Assembly (NCBI RefSeq): GCF_032854445.1
Contig: NC_088299.1
Location: 8,286,324-8,350,323, forward strand
Length of the DNA stretch: 64,000 nt
DNA from: Liolophura sinensis
Lineage: Eukaryota > Mollusca > Polyplacophora > Chitonida > Chitonidae
Reading direction: 5' to 3'
Part shown: piece by piece, positions 40,801 through 47,259 of the stretch
How positions within the stretch are numbered: the first letter of the stretch is position 1
Layout of the letters: the number at the start of each line of letters is the position of its first letter
Translations under genes and position numbers: made by a program
Notes under the pieces: generated by a model
Databases searched by the model: none
Told to the model about the DNA's origin: nothing
What the model saw: only the letters and a program-made list of their open reading frames with translations

Positions 40801-43800
40801 TAACGTGTGTGCCGAGAGAATTGAATTATTCCGTTCAGTCTTAGGGAGATCTGGTCAACCTTTTAAAAGGATTCGTAATGTTACTAAAAATATCGTAACT
40901 GCCCACACACTGTTGTGAGGATATTATCTGCCTGGTGGTTAGTGGTCACCACGATTTCAGACTGTCCACGTTGAGGCCAACATCACGAGTGACGGTAAAG
41001 AGAAGAGCGTTACTAAGTGACCAGTTAGACGATCTCAAGGTCATGAGATGCTCAAGTCTCCTGGCCTTTTTATAAACCTGTCAACTCGTGTGTTATCTGC
41101 GCATCCCAGAGACCTGGGCCCTTTGCATTGTTTTAATATTACAGAATCATAAATGTGATGACAACACAGCATTTTGAGTAATTCTAGACCAGTGACACCT
41201 AAAAAAACTGCAGTTAACATCACTACATTTTCTGACCTAATTCTGTTTAATCCAGGCGCTAGGAAGCATGTAAGTTGCTAATGTTTAAGCATTTACATGA
41301 ACAGTTAGAATAAAACCTCAACTGAGATAAACTGACAAGAGGCCGTATTTCACCGGTTACGTGTGACCATTAGCCAGCTATGACACTGTCGTCAGTGCTC
41401 TGGTTTTACTCTCTATGCTGAACGCCTTAATTATATTATAGTCTTCCACTTAACTTGCATTGGAAAAACGGCTTGAGCTTGAACAGGCTCCATTTTGTGG
41501 ATTGATATTTTTCCAAGAGTATAATACCACTGGTTTTCAACGAATTTTAAATACTTTCGAGTGCGAACTCTTTTATGGCTAAAGGTAAAAAAAGTCTGCT
41601 GTATCATGTGACCTGTCAAAAATGTTAGGCCATTACTGTTGATCACATTTACGATAACATGGGCGTTTAAAAAAAGTTTCTCAAAAACTATGGAGAAAAC
41701 CGAGGAGCTGAATGTTTGTTAACTTCAGAAGTTTCTAAAAGAGATTTCATTTGTGGAACTGGAACACTGTGAAACAGGTCATCGGTAATTTAATGTCAAC
41801 AAAGGTTCTCTGAAACTCGAAACTCTTCTACTCTTTACTATTGTAAATACGCCACAAAGGTAATATTATAATCAACGCAACAAGTACATTCATTCCCAGC
41901 ACAACTCACCTCAGGTGGCATCTGAGGTCCTTTTTCTCTGCGACAGGCAGCTCCGAAGAGCTTTGTCTGTCAGTCTGTTTGTCGACTAGTCGGCCGATCC
42001 ACAGGTTTGTCGGTTGATCGCACTGTCGGTCTGTCCAGACACTTAAATAATATGTTTTAACAAAAGCCACTCAATAAACATACCAGTGACTTTTCATCCC
42101 TATGAGCATGTGATAACGTTTAGGATTAGATCGTATGACAACGGGTATCTCCTTGTAATTGGAAGACAGCAATATGACACCAAATACAAATGTTAATGTC
42201 CCACTAGAGGTACCCATATTCTTATCCTAAACCTGTTCTCATAACAGCCTCAGTTAATATCTGAATTCAGTTTACAATATCGCGTTAAATGGTAATCAGA
42301 GAGTCTCAATTGCTCCTCTGGTAGACTTGCTTAGTCACAGTAGAGATGGCGAAATCATGCTTACGGAATTAACATGGCGTGCAGAATATGTATAGATACA
42401 TGATGCGAGATGTCTGCTGGTGATTGACATACACATCTATGCTTTCCAAATGCCACAGATTTGTAGATTAGTAATAACACAGAGAAACAAAAACCTCCAG
42501 CTTAAATTCCCATTGTCTAAGGGGGAGGGGGGCGAAGGTTACAGACAAACAAGCTGGAACATGAACGGAAATCATTTCCATACCTCCCAGTTCAGGGGAC
42601 TCACTCAGACTATTCCGTCAGATTCCGCCTTCTCTGCAGACATCCTCGGACTGACACTGTGATCGTGGTACATAGATTACATTTTATCTTTTGATTATAC
42701 TGAAGATACAAGCATTGGGCAATAAAATTACTTATTGCACAACGTGACGTTAGAACATAATGGGCCAGGACTGCCGTAAATCTTTCTACAGTGCATGGAA
42801 ACTCCGCCTTGTGGCATGTCGTAAATGTCGTAAATGTTATTTATTTTCCGTCACGCTGTGCAGAGTTCGTTAAATTATCATTCTTGCCGGATTATAAGCA
42901 CTTGACTATGCTGTCTATGAACCGAAACATATGGGGATGATTAAGCAAGAGTTACAATTTATAACGGTTTGAGTGACAGCCGCTCAAGTCCAGCGCCTCC
43001 CACTCTGAACCTGGCCCTGACCATTTCCACTTCATCGGTCAGCCATTGGGTCAATGGCCAACAGACGGTCGAGATTAGTCCACGCTAATAAAGAGTTCCT
43101 CTACATACCTGCTAAAGCCCTTGTTTATATAGTTCAACCAGTAACATTTGTACCAAATTAGTGACGACTTTATCCCTACCAGCGTCAACAAACCGGCGAA
43201 ATGTGCACTGACAGTGAGAGGACTTGGTACACATAAGGCAAGCCGGTAACATCTTGTTCGACTAAACTTCTCCAAGGCAAAACTAAACGCTCAAAGGGCT
43301 GTCAAAACAAAGGATAACTGAGACGCACGGCTTTAAGACACAACTGAGAAAATAGTTATATTTAAGGCTCACAACAATTCCACAGGCCGCTCTGACATGT
43401 TAAGTGTGTTTCTCTTGAAAACTTATTTTATCCTCCAGCAATAAAACTGAATCCATTGTAGACATTTTGTATGTACGTGAGGAAACATTCGCACACCAGT
43501 TATCCACTGTAATCGACGTTCCGGGTCAGTGGGTCAGTAATTGGAGGACCAATTGTCAAAGCAAAGCCCAGATGAACACACCAATCAAAGATCAAAGTAT
43601 ATAAAGTAAGAAATTAGGACATCTTCTGAGTCTTCAGAGAATTAAAAACTAAGAGAATTTAAAACTAATGCGAACCGCATAGGACTTGCCAGTCATGTCG
43701 TACTTTTGTCCTAAAGGGAAGATTTTCAGGGGGGAAAGCAACGATTTCCGACTCAAATCAAATAATACACACTTAAGAGGACTTGTCGTCTTGTCATGCT

Positions 43801-44350
43801 TGCAATGCTTTTGGACGCTTTAATAATTTCCAACTCAACCATGTACTTTATGGCGTAATAGAAACATTTCATTATTCAAAAACTTACCATAATACAGTGG
43901 GCTGGTACATTATTATACTGTAGCAGGCTAACAACACTTCATTAATCGAGATGAAAGGTTGAGCATTTCATTATCTGTGCACCTCGGGTCAGAACAGTTC
44001 TGGTATTACAAAAAGCCGTAAATTTATTACAATTTATAATCTGGATGTTGAAAAATATCTCTCTTCTCGGTGATGTATATTCAGGCATCATACCCCGTAA
44101 GGAAAGAAAAAGCACAGATTGCTAATTTACTCTGAATGTTGCAGAAATTAACCCCCCACCTTTGTGATTGAAATGAATTATACATCTTCTCATCTACATC
44201 CGAGTCCTTAAATGACATGCAGTCTTTTTTCCCCTTACATAACATATGTTTACGTGACAAAGGACGTGGTCAAATGTATTCCGTTGAATAATTACATCTC
44301 ACCTTTTTTCCCAAATCCGTGGCCGGTGGGAAACATTCCCAGGAATACAG
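912..44350 (-). CDS. Neto: Neto, CUB-CUB-LDLa transmembrane protein (gene model, 5' end incomplete)
   Basis: This is the whole gene model. Exons in transcript order are 44350-44303, 21531-21370, 10507-10253, 6886-6851, 6506-6370, 5653-5425, 3240-3115 and 1804-912. All have AG/GT borders and matching phases, and together give 627 codons plus TAG. Numbering from the first whole codon of exon 44350-44303, CUB1 is about residues 36-150 (Cys 36, 64, 92, 114), CUB2 about 168-286 (Cys 168, 201, 228, 250) and LDLa about 291-325 (six Cys). A helix at 342-364 is followed by basic residues and a 260-residue cytoplasmic tail. This domain order is specific to Neto, known in vertebrates and insects as an auxiliary subunit of kainate-type glutamate receptors at the synaptic membrane. 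Other CUB/LDLa proteins such as LEV-10 have more CUB domains. Most of the length is intron; the start codon exon is unresolved. Confidence 0.9.
1805..3114 (-). other. Neto intron between LDLa and transmembrane exons
   Basis: This 1.3-kb intron is bounded by a GTAAAT donor at its minus-strand start (AACAAAG before GTAAATC) and the TTGTTTCAG acceptor. It contains no recognisable repeat or coding exon. Short open frames inside it show no family resemblance. Confidence 0.8.
3115..3240 (-). CDS. Neto: Neto LDL receptor class A exon
   Basis: This 126-bp exon has phase 1 at both ends and is flanked by TTAACTACAG and GTAAATC. Its 41 whole codons encode one complete LDLa module. The six cysteines are residues 291, 298, 303, 310, 316 and 325, in the usual spacing. 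The calcium-binding signature CKDDSDEETC carries the conserved Asp and Glu ligands. In Neto proteins one LDLa module lies between CUB2 and the membrane. A symmetric phase-1 exon holding exactly one module is typical of extracellular module exons. Confidence 0.93.
3241..5424 (-). other. Neto intron between CUB2 and LDLa exons
   Basis: This 2.2-kb intron separates the CUB2 and LDLa exons. The part nearest CUB2 (about 4810-5424) is built of degenerate copies of the 3' end of the CUB2 exon, described separately. The rest (3241-4800) contains no repeat or exon that I can recognise; the short open frames there look like chance. Confidence 0.75.
4810..5400. repeat. degenerate copies of the CUB2 exon end, direct and inverted
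   Basis: Segments near 4815-4965, 4965-5080 and 5265-5395 resemble, in the same orientation, the 3' end of the CUB2 exon plus its splice donor at about 5400-5500. A segment at about 5070-5215 is inverted and pairs with 4815-4965 as an imperfect hairpin with arms near 150 bases. Shared landmarks on the plus strand are GTTGTTAAAATGGCTTT, a TTGGCAT/AGTTAAC block and AACTACATCACAT. In the 5265-5395 copy, codons for MPKFKAI remain readable on the minus strand, but the donor GTATG has become ATATG. The copies are too diverged for recent origin. Confidence 0.7.
5425..5653 (-). CDS. Neto: Neto CUB2 second half
   Basis: This 229-bp exon runs from acceptor CTTTTCCCAG to donor GTATGTTC, entering in phase 0 and leaving in phase 1. 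It encodes residues 213-288, with Cys228 and Cys250, the CUB core NFLEIYDG, and the closing beta strands VFIRIYGRS and PKFKAILTTF. Its first codon is an ATG, but this is internal: the previous exon ends in phase 0 and the join keeps the spacing expected between the CUB strands. The last 60 bases are the parent or sibling of the degenerate repeats in the following intron. Confidence 0.92.
5654..6369 (-). other. Neto intron within CUB2
   Basis: This 0.7-kb intron splits CUB2. Its donor is GTAGGTCC and its acceptor CTTTTCCCAG. It contains a SINE fragment at about 5870-6030 on the plus strand and otherwise nothing recognisable. Confidence 0.8.
5870..6030 (+). mobile_element. tRNA-SINE fragment (family B 3' part)
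   Basis: The block with TTTCCTCCACCCA, then GACCGCCATCGTATAGGTGAA, then TTCTTGAGTACGGCGTT matches the 3' body of the full copy at 21804-22067. The tRNA-like head is diverged or absent, and the AAATAAATAAA tail is missing. It is an old, truncated copy. Confidence 0.6.
6370..6506 (-). CDS. Neto: Neto CUB2 first half
   Basis: This 137-bp exon has acceptor TTTTTCTTCCAG and donor GTAGGTCC. It enters in phase 1 (two bases complete a Val codon) and leaves in phase 0. It encodes residues 168-212, with Cys168 and Cys201 bracketing the first CUB loop; the second is in DCTWELRVPP, the usual CUB strand. The spacing of these cysteines and the PP turn matches Neto CUB2. The open frame continues past the donor into intron, so conceptual translation without splicing is misleading here. 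Confidence 0.9.
6851..6886 (-). CDS. Neto: Neto 36-bp microexon, CUB1-CUB2 linker
   Basis: This 36-bp cassette is flanked on the minus strand by a polypyrimidine acceptor (TTTTTTCCAG) and a consensus donor (GTAAGTTTGA). It enters and leaves in phase 1, so it can be included or skipped without a frame change. Included, it adds 12 residues, with AYVKNDNSTAFS joining the end of CUB1 to CUB2. NST in the middle is an N-glycosylation sequon. With it the inter-CUB linker is about 17 residues, close to the linker I recall in vertebrate Neto; without it only about six remain. Transcript data are needed to show whether it is constitutive. Confidence 0.75.
7222..7370 (+). repeat. dispersed repeat R1, degenerate copy
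   Basis: The segment shares with 13555-13725, 31140-31300 and 47260-47365 an order of motifs: a TTGTGTTGAACG-like block, GGAATTGGTATTGCGAT, then GTTGACGATTAGTATATGAATG. Minus-strand copies are at 57925-58035 and 58290-58375. It has no coding potential. I do not recognise the family. Confidence 0.55.
8681..8841. repeat. 81-bp tandem duplication
   Basis: Two units start at 8681 and 8762, each beginning TGTTACATGGGG and ending CCCTTAACTGTAT. They differ by one substitution in the part compared by eye (GGTGATG against GGCGATG), so the duplication is recent compared with the other repeats here. It lies within a Neto intron. Confidence 0.9.
9318..9660. repeat. degenerate tandem array, period about 80 bp
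   Basis: Four to five units are visible, starting near 9320, 9371, 9453, 9535 and 9609. Shared motifs are CGACAACCCTTGGCACC, AAATAAATCAAACAGACAACGG and TATTATAGGCC followed by TACATTCG. The first unit is shortened. The units are clearly diverged from one another. Confidence 0.75.
9684..10034 (-). mobile_element. tRNA-derived SINE, family A, full length
   Basis: On the minus strand the element starts with a tRNA-like head: GATAGCTCAGTTAGCAG resembles the A box and GGTCAATCC the B box of an internal pol III promoter. A conserved body follows, and it ends in GGGTTTAACG-type sequence and a (CACT)n tail, seen on the plus strand as GAGTGAGTGAGTGAGTG. Flanking CAGCCATT at 9675-9682 and 10036-10043 is a likely target-site duplication. 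I know this type from molluscan genomes. It encodes nothing and would depend on a LINE for movement. Confidence 0.85.
10253..10507 (-). CDS. Neto: Neto CUB1 second part
   Basis: This 255-bp exon has acceptor TTCTTTTTCAG and donor GTAAGTTTT, phase 1 at both ends. It encodes residues 71-154 with Cys92 and Cys114. The sequence carries the CUB hallmarks: APVGYMVELDF, CRYDFLEVRDG, PLIGRYCG and the final strand GFRAVYNF. YD (94-95) and DD (136-137) fit the acidic positions of calcium-binding CUB domains. The match to Neto CUB1 is strong by eye, especially VRDGPYGYSPLIGRYCG, which is the most family-specific block in the window. Confidence 0.95.
12044..13236. repeat. C-rich minisatellite, 51-bp unit
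   Basis: About 20 copies of a unit of about 51 bp include TGGCCCTACCCATC, CCCCCACCACTCCCTCC and AACATCCCCTATTCTCTAC. Some units are truncated to the TGGCCC half, and pure C runs occur near 12840-12852 and 13027-13042. The plus strand is strongly C-rich, so the minus (gene sense) strand carries many G runs. Because 51 is a multiple of three, long frames such as 11903-13330 stay open; this is not a gene. Confidence 0.95.
13555..13725 (+). repeat. dispersed repeat R1, best-preserved copy
   Basis: This copy starts with AAAATTGTTGACTGCTTCTC, continues through GGGGAATTGGCCTTGCGATT and ACTGACCTGGACTGATCTTG, and ends GACGGCTGGTATACGAATG followed by TCTG. The copy at 31140-31300 has the same order of blocks. 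No terminal inverted repeats or target duplication could be made out. Confidence 0.6.
15680..16472. repeat. cluster of ACCCTAA...TTAGGGT short palindromes
   Basis: Many short inverted motifs of the form GACCCTAAAAATTAGGGTC occur at irregular spacing from 15680 to 15865 and again from 16285 to 16472. They include CCCTATAATTTAGGG and ACCCTAAAAATTAGGGT. A family A SINE sits between the two blocks. The spacing is irregular and orientation alternates, so this is neither telomeric repeat nor a simple tandem array. It may be the remains of a single palindrome-rich non-autonomous element. Confidence 0.7.
15881..16236 (-). mobile_element. tRNA-derived SINE, family A, second copy
   Basis: The element aligns along its length with 9684-10034: GAGTGAGTGAGTG end, GGGGTTTAACG, CATATGACGACGAAGGAATC, TTTCCACCGCTCTTTTAT, GAGGAAGTTACAAC, and a degraded tRNA-like head near 16175-16236. 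AGCATTAAATAG on the left and AGTGTTAAATGG on the right may be a decayed target-site duplication. It interrupts the ACCCTAA palindrome cluster, so it is younger than that cluster. Confidence 0.8.
17520..17650 (+). repeat. dispersed repeat R2
   Basis: The blocks TAGAATAAAACCCTAACTGAG, then TTTCAACGATTACGTGTGACC, TTTGCTAACAATCACACT and CTGTAGTCTTT recur at 41300-41430 and, in part, at 28060-28130 and 28145-28215; a minus-strand piece is at 61493-61550. This copy abuts the 31-bp array. I do not recognise the family. Confidence 0.6.
17678..18122. repeat. 31-bp minisatellite, about 14 copies
   Basis: Units read AAATGTATAAATGTATAG then ATAACACCTGACC, for about 14 copies with few substitutions and one or two short units near 17740. 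The minus strand is open in more than one frame because of the repeat, giving Tyr/Ile-rich frames such as 17606-18103. There are no unique spacers, so it is not a CRISPR array. Confidence 0.95.
18942..19512. repeat. 24-bp minisatellite rich in AGGTCA
   Basis: The array is built of two related 12-bp halves, TTGGTCAACACG and TAGGTCAATACC, in a roughly 24-bp unit, most regular between 19200 and 19400. At least seven TAGGTCA occurrences are visible on the plus strand. The minus-strand open frames 19180-19554 and 19218-19451 are Val/Asp/Thr-rich repeats produced by the array and are not genes. Confidence 0.9.
20905..21060. mobile_element. degenerate SINE 3' fragment
   Basis: TGTTTAACATCTTACGTACG followed by AATTTTTCAATTAC resembles the 3' domain of the family A SINEs (GTTTAACG, then TACTTAACAATTTTTCA). 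The rest is too diverged to place. Confidence 0.4.
21370..21531 (-). CDS. Neto: Neto exon with start of CUB1
   Basis: This 162-bp exon has acceptor TTCAATGTTTCAG and strong donor GTAAGTATA, phase 1 at both ends. It encodes residues 17-69, with a lead segment KVKYKVSAPPLDKEHVPQK and then CUB1 from Cys36. Strand motifs are CWKFTFGD, FYSPLYPHNYPNNTEC (Cys64) and VTILV, continuing with AP in the next exon, as in a canonical CUB domain. NNT at 60-62 is a potential N-glycosylation site. Any ATG-initiated frame here is out of frame; the correct frame has no usable start codon, so an upstream exon is required. Confidence 0.93.
21605..21725. mobile_element. degenerate SINE fragment, family C
   Basis: TTATGTCGAAGACACTATACATGGCACC resembles the CATGCCGAAGACACCAGACATGACACC block of the element at 51746-51995. 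Only this block is clear, so the call is tentative. Confidence 0.35.
21728..22162. repeat. 24-bp minisatellite interrupted by a SINE
   Basis: Units read ATGTTAAAGTATGTCACACGTTTT. Three and a part units lie at 21728-21803 and about four at 22068-22162. The SINE at 21804-22067 splits the array and duplicated 14 bases of it. Confidence 0.9.
21804..22067 (+). mobile_element. tRNA-derived SINE, family B, full length
   Basis: The element starts with a tRNA-like head, GGGGGCCTCCGTGGCTCAG followed by TCGGTTAGCGCGC (A box region), and GAGTTCAAGTCC as B box. The body includes GTCGTGGGTTTCTCCCGGGC and CACCATAATGCTGG. It ends TTGAGTACGGCGTAAAAC, ACCAATCA and an (AAAT)n tail. CACACGTTTTATGT at 21790-21803 is repeated perfectly at 22068-22081 and marks the insertion. 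This is the best-preserved member and the reference for the other family B copies here. Confidence 0.92.
23937..24088. repeat. 18-bp minisatellite
   Basis: About eight units of GTTGAGTTTGACAAATCA with increasing divergence to the right. The enclosing frame 23869-24261 encodes a D/E/K/F-rich repeat (VEFDKS) because 18 is a multiple of three. I do not consider it a gene: there is no domain and no good splice context. Confidence 0.85.
25770..25935. repeat. imperfect inverted repeat
   Basis: ACAAGTTTTGGAGATTAGAG, ACCATTAGAAGTTACAGG and following bases pair imperfectly with the reverse complement of CTTGTAACTTCTAACTATAAAGG and TCTCTACTTTTGGGGTAC to the right. This gives a hairpin of about 160 bases. 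It could be a small foldback element; no target duplication is clear. Confidence 0.5.
26801..27047. repeat. 68-bp tandem repeat, about 3.6 copies
   Basis: Units contain AATGAGACAGTCACATTCGC, TTCCACGACGTGTTTCATCC and AAGCTCTGTCAGCTATCTGA. The middle two units are nearly identical; the outer ones are diverged or truncated. Confidence 0.9.
27299..27440. mobile_element. short terminal-inverted-repeat element
   Basis: The left end GCGCCAGTTTCACAAAGCG with TCGTACGACA pairs with the reverse complement of the right end, GCCCAGTTTCGCGAAGATG with TCGTACATA. TCGTACGA motifs recur inside, and total length is about 142 bases. This fits a non-autonomous MITE-like element; GGGCCCAGTTTCACAAAGC-type ends are familiar from marine invertebrate repeats. 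No transposase frame is present. Confidence 0.6.
28060..28215 (+). repeat. dispersed repeat R2, two partial tandem copies
   Basis: AATTTCACCGGTTACATCTG and AATTTCACCGGGTTACCTGTGACC begin two successive copies of the R2 core. Each continues through TTTRCCAA, a TATCACAGTG/TGTCACACTG block and TCTAGTTTTAC. They align with 17520-17650 and 41300-41430. Confidence 0.6.
29935..30260. repeat. degenerate minisatellite, period about 30 bp
   Basis: Repeated motifs are CCAGTTTGTATTCATCAAGAC and variants (CCAGTTTGTGTTCATGAAGAC, CCAGTTGGTATTCATCAAGAC, CCCGGTTTGTAAATAGTC). The units vary in length and are strongly diverged. The frame 29736-30083 overlaps them and is not convincing as a gene. Confidence 0.65.
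31140..31300 (+). repeat. dispersed repeat R1 copy
   Basis: Starts AAAATGTTGACTGCCTCTC, continues TTTTGTGTTCGACAGTG and GGAAATTGATCATGCTATAA, and ends TTGACGATTGGAATACGAATG then TCTG. It aligns block by block with 13555-13725. Confidence 0.6.
31805..31935. mobile_element. degenerate SINE fragment, family C
   Basis: TTAGGGTTTAACCTCATAAC followed by ATGCCGAACATGGTGCCACACCC and AGTCAGTGTACTC matches the order of blocks in 51746-51995 with large internal deletions. Confidence 0.45.
31958..32020 (-). other. exon-like 63-bp cassette in the Neto intron
   Basis: On the minus strand a good acceptor (CTTTTTTCCACAG, last exon-side base 32020) and strong donor (GTAAGTATC) bracket 63 bases. Read in Neto phase it gives Tyr-Ile-Asp-Asn-Cys then TAA, so inclusion would end the protein early. 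In phase 0 it is open. It could be a poison exon, a 5' UTR exon of an alternative transcript, or coincidence. Confidence 0.25.
33459..33620 (-). mobile_element. tRNA-SINE family B, head-truncated
   Basis: On the plus strand it reads TTTATTTGATTGGTGTTTTACG, then CATACTCAAGAATATTTCAC, GGTGGGAGGAAACCGGGCAG, AACCCACGACCATCCGCAGG and CTTCCCACATACGG, which is the reverse of the family B body. The tRNA-like head is missing. Confidence 0.8.
34740..35120. promoter_or_regulatory. possible regulatory element rich in TAATTA
   Basis: This block is visibly less AT-rich than its surroundings and lacks repeats. It contains three homeodomain-type cores (GGTAATTAATC, GAAATTAATTC, CCTAATTAAAG) and the palindromic GCATGC. 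There is no extended open frame. It could be a conserved non-coding enhancer within the Neto intron; that is inference from composition only. Confidence 0.2.
36634..36806 (-). mobile_element. tRNA-SINE family B, degenerate
   Basis: TTTATTTATTTGATTGAAATTTTACAC, TGTACTCAAGAACATTTCAC and GGTGGGAGGAAACGGG identify the reverse-strand 3' body. The remainder is diverged and the head is absent. Confidence 0.7.
38128..38328 (+). mobile_element. tRNA-SINE family B, 5'-truncated
   Basis: Starts inside the tRNA-like head (CGCAGTGCACAATGACCCAGG), keeps the B-box region GAGTTCAAGTCC, CCTCCAATCATAATG and TTGAGTACGGCGTTAAA, and ends with an AAATAAATAAATAG tail. Confidence 0.8.
38733..38838. mobile_element. 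SINE remnants
   Basis: CCGAACCCGGGGGAACCGAAA with CCATCTTCAGGTTTCCTGGC resembles the reverse-strand family B middle. AGCACGGCAATAAACATCAG with GAAATAAATAAATA resembles the forward 3' end. Two overlapping old fragments are likely. Confidence 0.4.
40455..40790. repeat. pair of diverged direct repeats
   Basis: TGTTCTTGACAAAATGGCTCC with AGAGATTTTGCTACTTAGTA (about 40460-40510) recurs as TGTTCTTGTCAAACTGGCTCC with AGAGATTTTGCGGCTCAGTG (about 40720-40770). The copies are about 260 bases apart. I see no further copies. Confidence 0.65.
41300..41430 (+). repeat. dispersed repeat R2
   Basis: TAGAATAAAACCTCAACTGAG, TTTCACCGGTTACGTGTGACC, TGACACTGTCGTCAGTGCTC and GGTTTTACTCTC match 17520-17650 in order. 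Confidence 0.65.
44303..44350 (-). CDS. Neto: Neto upstream exon, probable end of signal peptide
   Basis: This 48-bp cassette has an excellent acceptor (TTTTTTGTTTGTTTCAG) and donor GTGAGATG. It enters and leaves in phase 1, and its last base joins the 21531 exon to make an Asp codon. The peptide is VFLGMFPTGHGFGKK: a short hydrophobic stretch then small and basic residues, as at the end of a signal peptide just before the mature N-terminus. This is where a Neto signal peptide exon is expected. The only in-frame ATG would omit most of the hydrophobic core, so a further start exon is implied. It could still be a chance splice pair. Confidence 0.5.
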
Positions 44351-47259
44351 CTGAAACAAACAAAAAATGGGATCTGTTAAAAATTTTCTGAATATTTATA
44401 AGAGTTATAATATTAGAAGCTAAAACAGCTTATGTATCCGTTTCCTCATCATGGAATACATATCGAACTGTGACAATAAAAAAATCATTCAGTGACTATA
44501 TGTTATAATATATAAATAAATATGCAGGGGAATGCAAATGCTCACTGCTTTTCCTACAAAAGATATGGGGCTCTGAAGCTTAAATAAAGACAGTCCATGT
44601 CTTGTTCCAAGTTCTCGCGATTGGGACGGCGTTAAAACTAAGAAAATAGATAATCCATATTGAAACTTTATAGAAAAGAGTATCCAGTATAAAAGAGTAC
44701 AGCACAGAAAGTAGAACTACAGAGCAGCCACAACAGTGTACAATCCAGCTATTACGAAGCTATGCCTGGGGATTTTTATTGATATTTTCCTTTGATAACA
44801 GCCTATGTTTAATACCCACAGCTTCTTAACCCAAAAACTCTGATAGGTAACATTGTTTTGAGTCGACTAGTTAAGAAAAGGACATTTTTTCGAATGGTCA
44901 TAATCGCCATACTTTTTCTTCAAACATGTTTAACAGACGTGACGCTTATGATAGCCGTTCGATCGTTTTCCCTGGTCAATGTTATACTGTTAAGAAAAGC
45001 TTGATGACGCGGACATTTATATATTGGGTAGCCTAGTACCACAGACAAACTATCACAGACATTAATGATAGAAAATTTGGCCGTTATCACAGATGAAGGT
45101 TACCCTGTAACAAAAGGCCTGTTACACACCGTCTTCTATAAAGGGCAGTCGAATATTACATATGTATGTGTTTCTCTTCCTTTTCAGCTTGTCGCAAAGA
45201 GGACATTTGACCATTTCGCGACTCGCTTGATCGCACATACGCGGTAGACTTCAAGCCAGCTCGACTACAAATGCCAAAGGCATGATCACATTCAACGCGA
45301 GTGCTTAAAGCTTCACCCACGCTACATTTTCCATGATAAAAATATGCATGTCATAAATTGCTTGGAGAACATTGTATATATAACTATACCTTATGAACGA
45401 GCTTCCTACACTTAGTGGCAAAGTCAGAGGCACTCCAGAATACTGATCTTGCGACAGGGTAGATGATATATAAGATATGAAACAAATTTCTTGCAGCATG
45501 TTAATTTATGCTCGAGGAGTGTGCCACACGCGGGTCACGTGTTCCGTGATCTCATATCGACTACTGACCTAGATACAGCCTAACATGGTAATCTATCGGT
45601 AACGAAATTCATTATTGAAAGAACAGAAAACAGTATATACAGTAAAGCAATGTTGTACCCTATATAACTAAGGATTAGAAACTAAATAACCAAGTGGGTC
45701 AAAAAATTTTGTGGCTACAAGCTGAAGCGTGTTTTTCTTCAAAACGTTGAATGGTAGCCTGCATGTATTAGACCATGCGGCTAATGTGCGTAACAAAAAC
45801 ACATACTGCAAGTACGGACAATTCCGAATTTTAATGCAAACAATAATGATGACGAATTGTCTATGTAAAATAACTACCAAGGGCTGGTTTATGACAAGCA
45901 CAACTTGATTCGAAAGATAACACTTAATCATTCTGCTGAGAATGCGACTAACGCTAGTTTCCTTTGGGATTTATGTCTTACAATAAGCGGAGATACCTGT
46001 CGTGACAGTCGTTATCAAAGCACAGCTGAGATATATATTGTGATTAACGGCATCTACCAATTACCAATTTTCAGCAATGGTTCCATGGCACTGCCGCAGT
46101 GATAAGTGATAAGTGATATGATCGCGTTTGTATTCCCTGCTATGCTCGAATGTGTTATCCCTCTGGCTTGCTTTTGAATGTAGAGATCTCTCTTCAGAGC
46201 GGAACACCATCAACATGATTCACGGAATAAGACCAGGACCGCCGTGAAATGCTGGCCAAGAATTTACCAGAATGGTAAAGCAAGGGAATACTTCCTCTAA
46301 AACACAACATCCAAGGAAGGCGTTCCTTTCAGCATTGAGTGTCCAAAAAATAAGTTTTAAAGTAGCTGGTTAAAAAAAACCCTGTTTCACTAACAGAATC
46401 TGTGAAGAAGCTTTTAAAGATCAACATGCCATTATTTATGCATGTGCAGTTGTAAATTTGTTGTAGAAAAAAAACCAAGCAAAACACAAAAAAACTATTT
46501 CCTGGTCAGGAGAAGTATGAATTAGGTTCTGAAAATCAAGCGATCATTGACCAGTGGATGTTAAAGCACCGGGTTGAAAACAATCTCCACTTTAGCTATA
46601 TAGACATCGTTGCAATCAAAGAGCTAATGAGATGCATGCTTTTGATTAGAGCAACTGATTAACTAGAATGTTACACGATGTGGATACTCCTTAAATTTAT
46701 GAGTATGCATGCTACATTCTTTGTTTCTTTCCAGCACCTTACTGGCTTTAATCATACTTTCTCAGTTCTTTGGCGTCTTTCCTTTCGTTTGTTTTAAACT
46801 TATTTTCATTAACAATCGTCAGTTGGGATAATGGACAAGTTATTGGAACTTACATGCCTTTCTCCTTTCAAATAATATCACAAATCTTATACATGTCGGA
46901 TTACAAAGTATTTTACAGGCGTTAACAAAATAACAAAAGATACAAACGTAAACAGTGAGTTGTGTTAAATATACAAAAGACTTACAGAACCTTGGTTATA
47001 ATGTGAAGGAAAGAAGATGTGTGGCATCAGAAAGCGAGAAAGTATTTTCATCCAACACTGTAGAAATCTTTTTGTTTTTATTATATATCTACTCACAGCA
47101 TAGAAAATATATTTAGATAAGGAGGGATCATTGCCTTTTACCCTAAGCAAATTAGTATGAAGTGTTTTCATCATCGTTGCCCTACTTGTATTATACACCG
47201 GGCAATGTAAGAAAAAAACGGGCTACATCCTCAGACGGACGTCCACATCGACGACCCTC

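Larger units (their letters stand above)
21532..44302 (-). other. Neto first long intron (22.8 kb, tentative 5' border)
   Basis: If the 44303-44350 exon is real, this is one intron of 22.8 kb. Named repeats in it are listed separately. It also contains an exon-like 63-bp cassette (31958-32020) and a GC-richer block at 34740-35120. The stretches 22170-23930, 24090-26795, 27450-28055, 28260-29930, 30300-31135, 32200-33455, 33650-34700, 35190-35800, 36000-36630, 36810-38120, 38850-40440, 40800-41290 and 41450-44300 hold no gene or repeat that I can support. Confidence 0.55.

Noticed and set aside
46965-47198. Minus-strand frame with a donor-like GTAAGT, considered as Neto start exon
   Set aside because: The donor is in phase 0 relative to MKILSRFLMPHIFF, so it cannot join the 44303 exon in frame.
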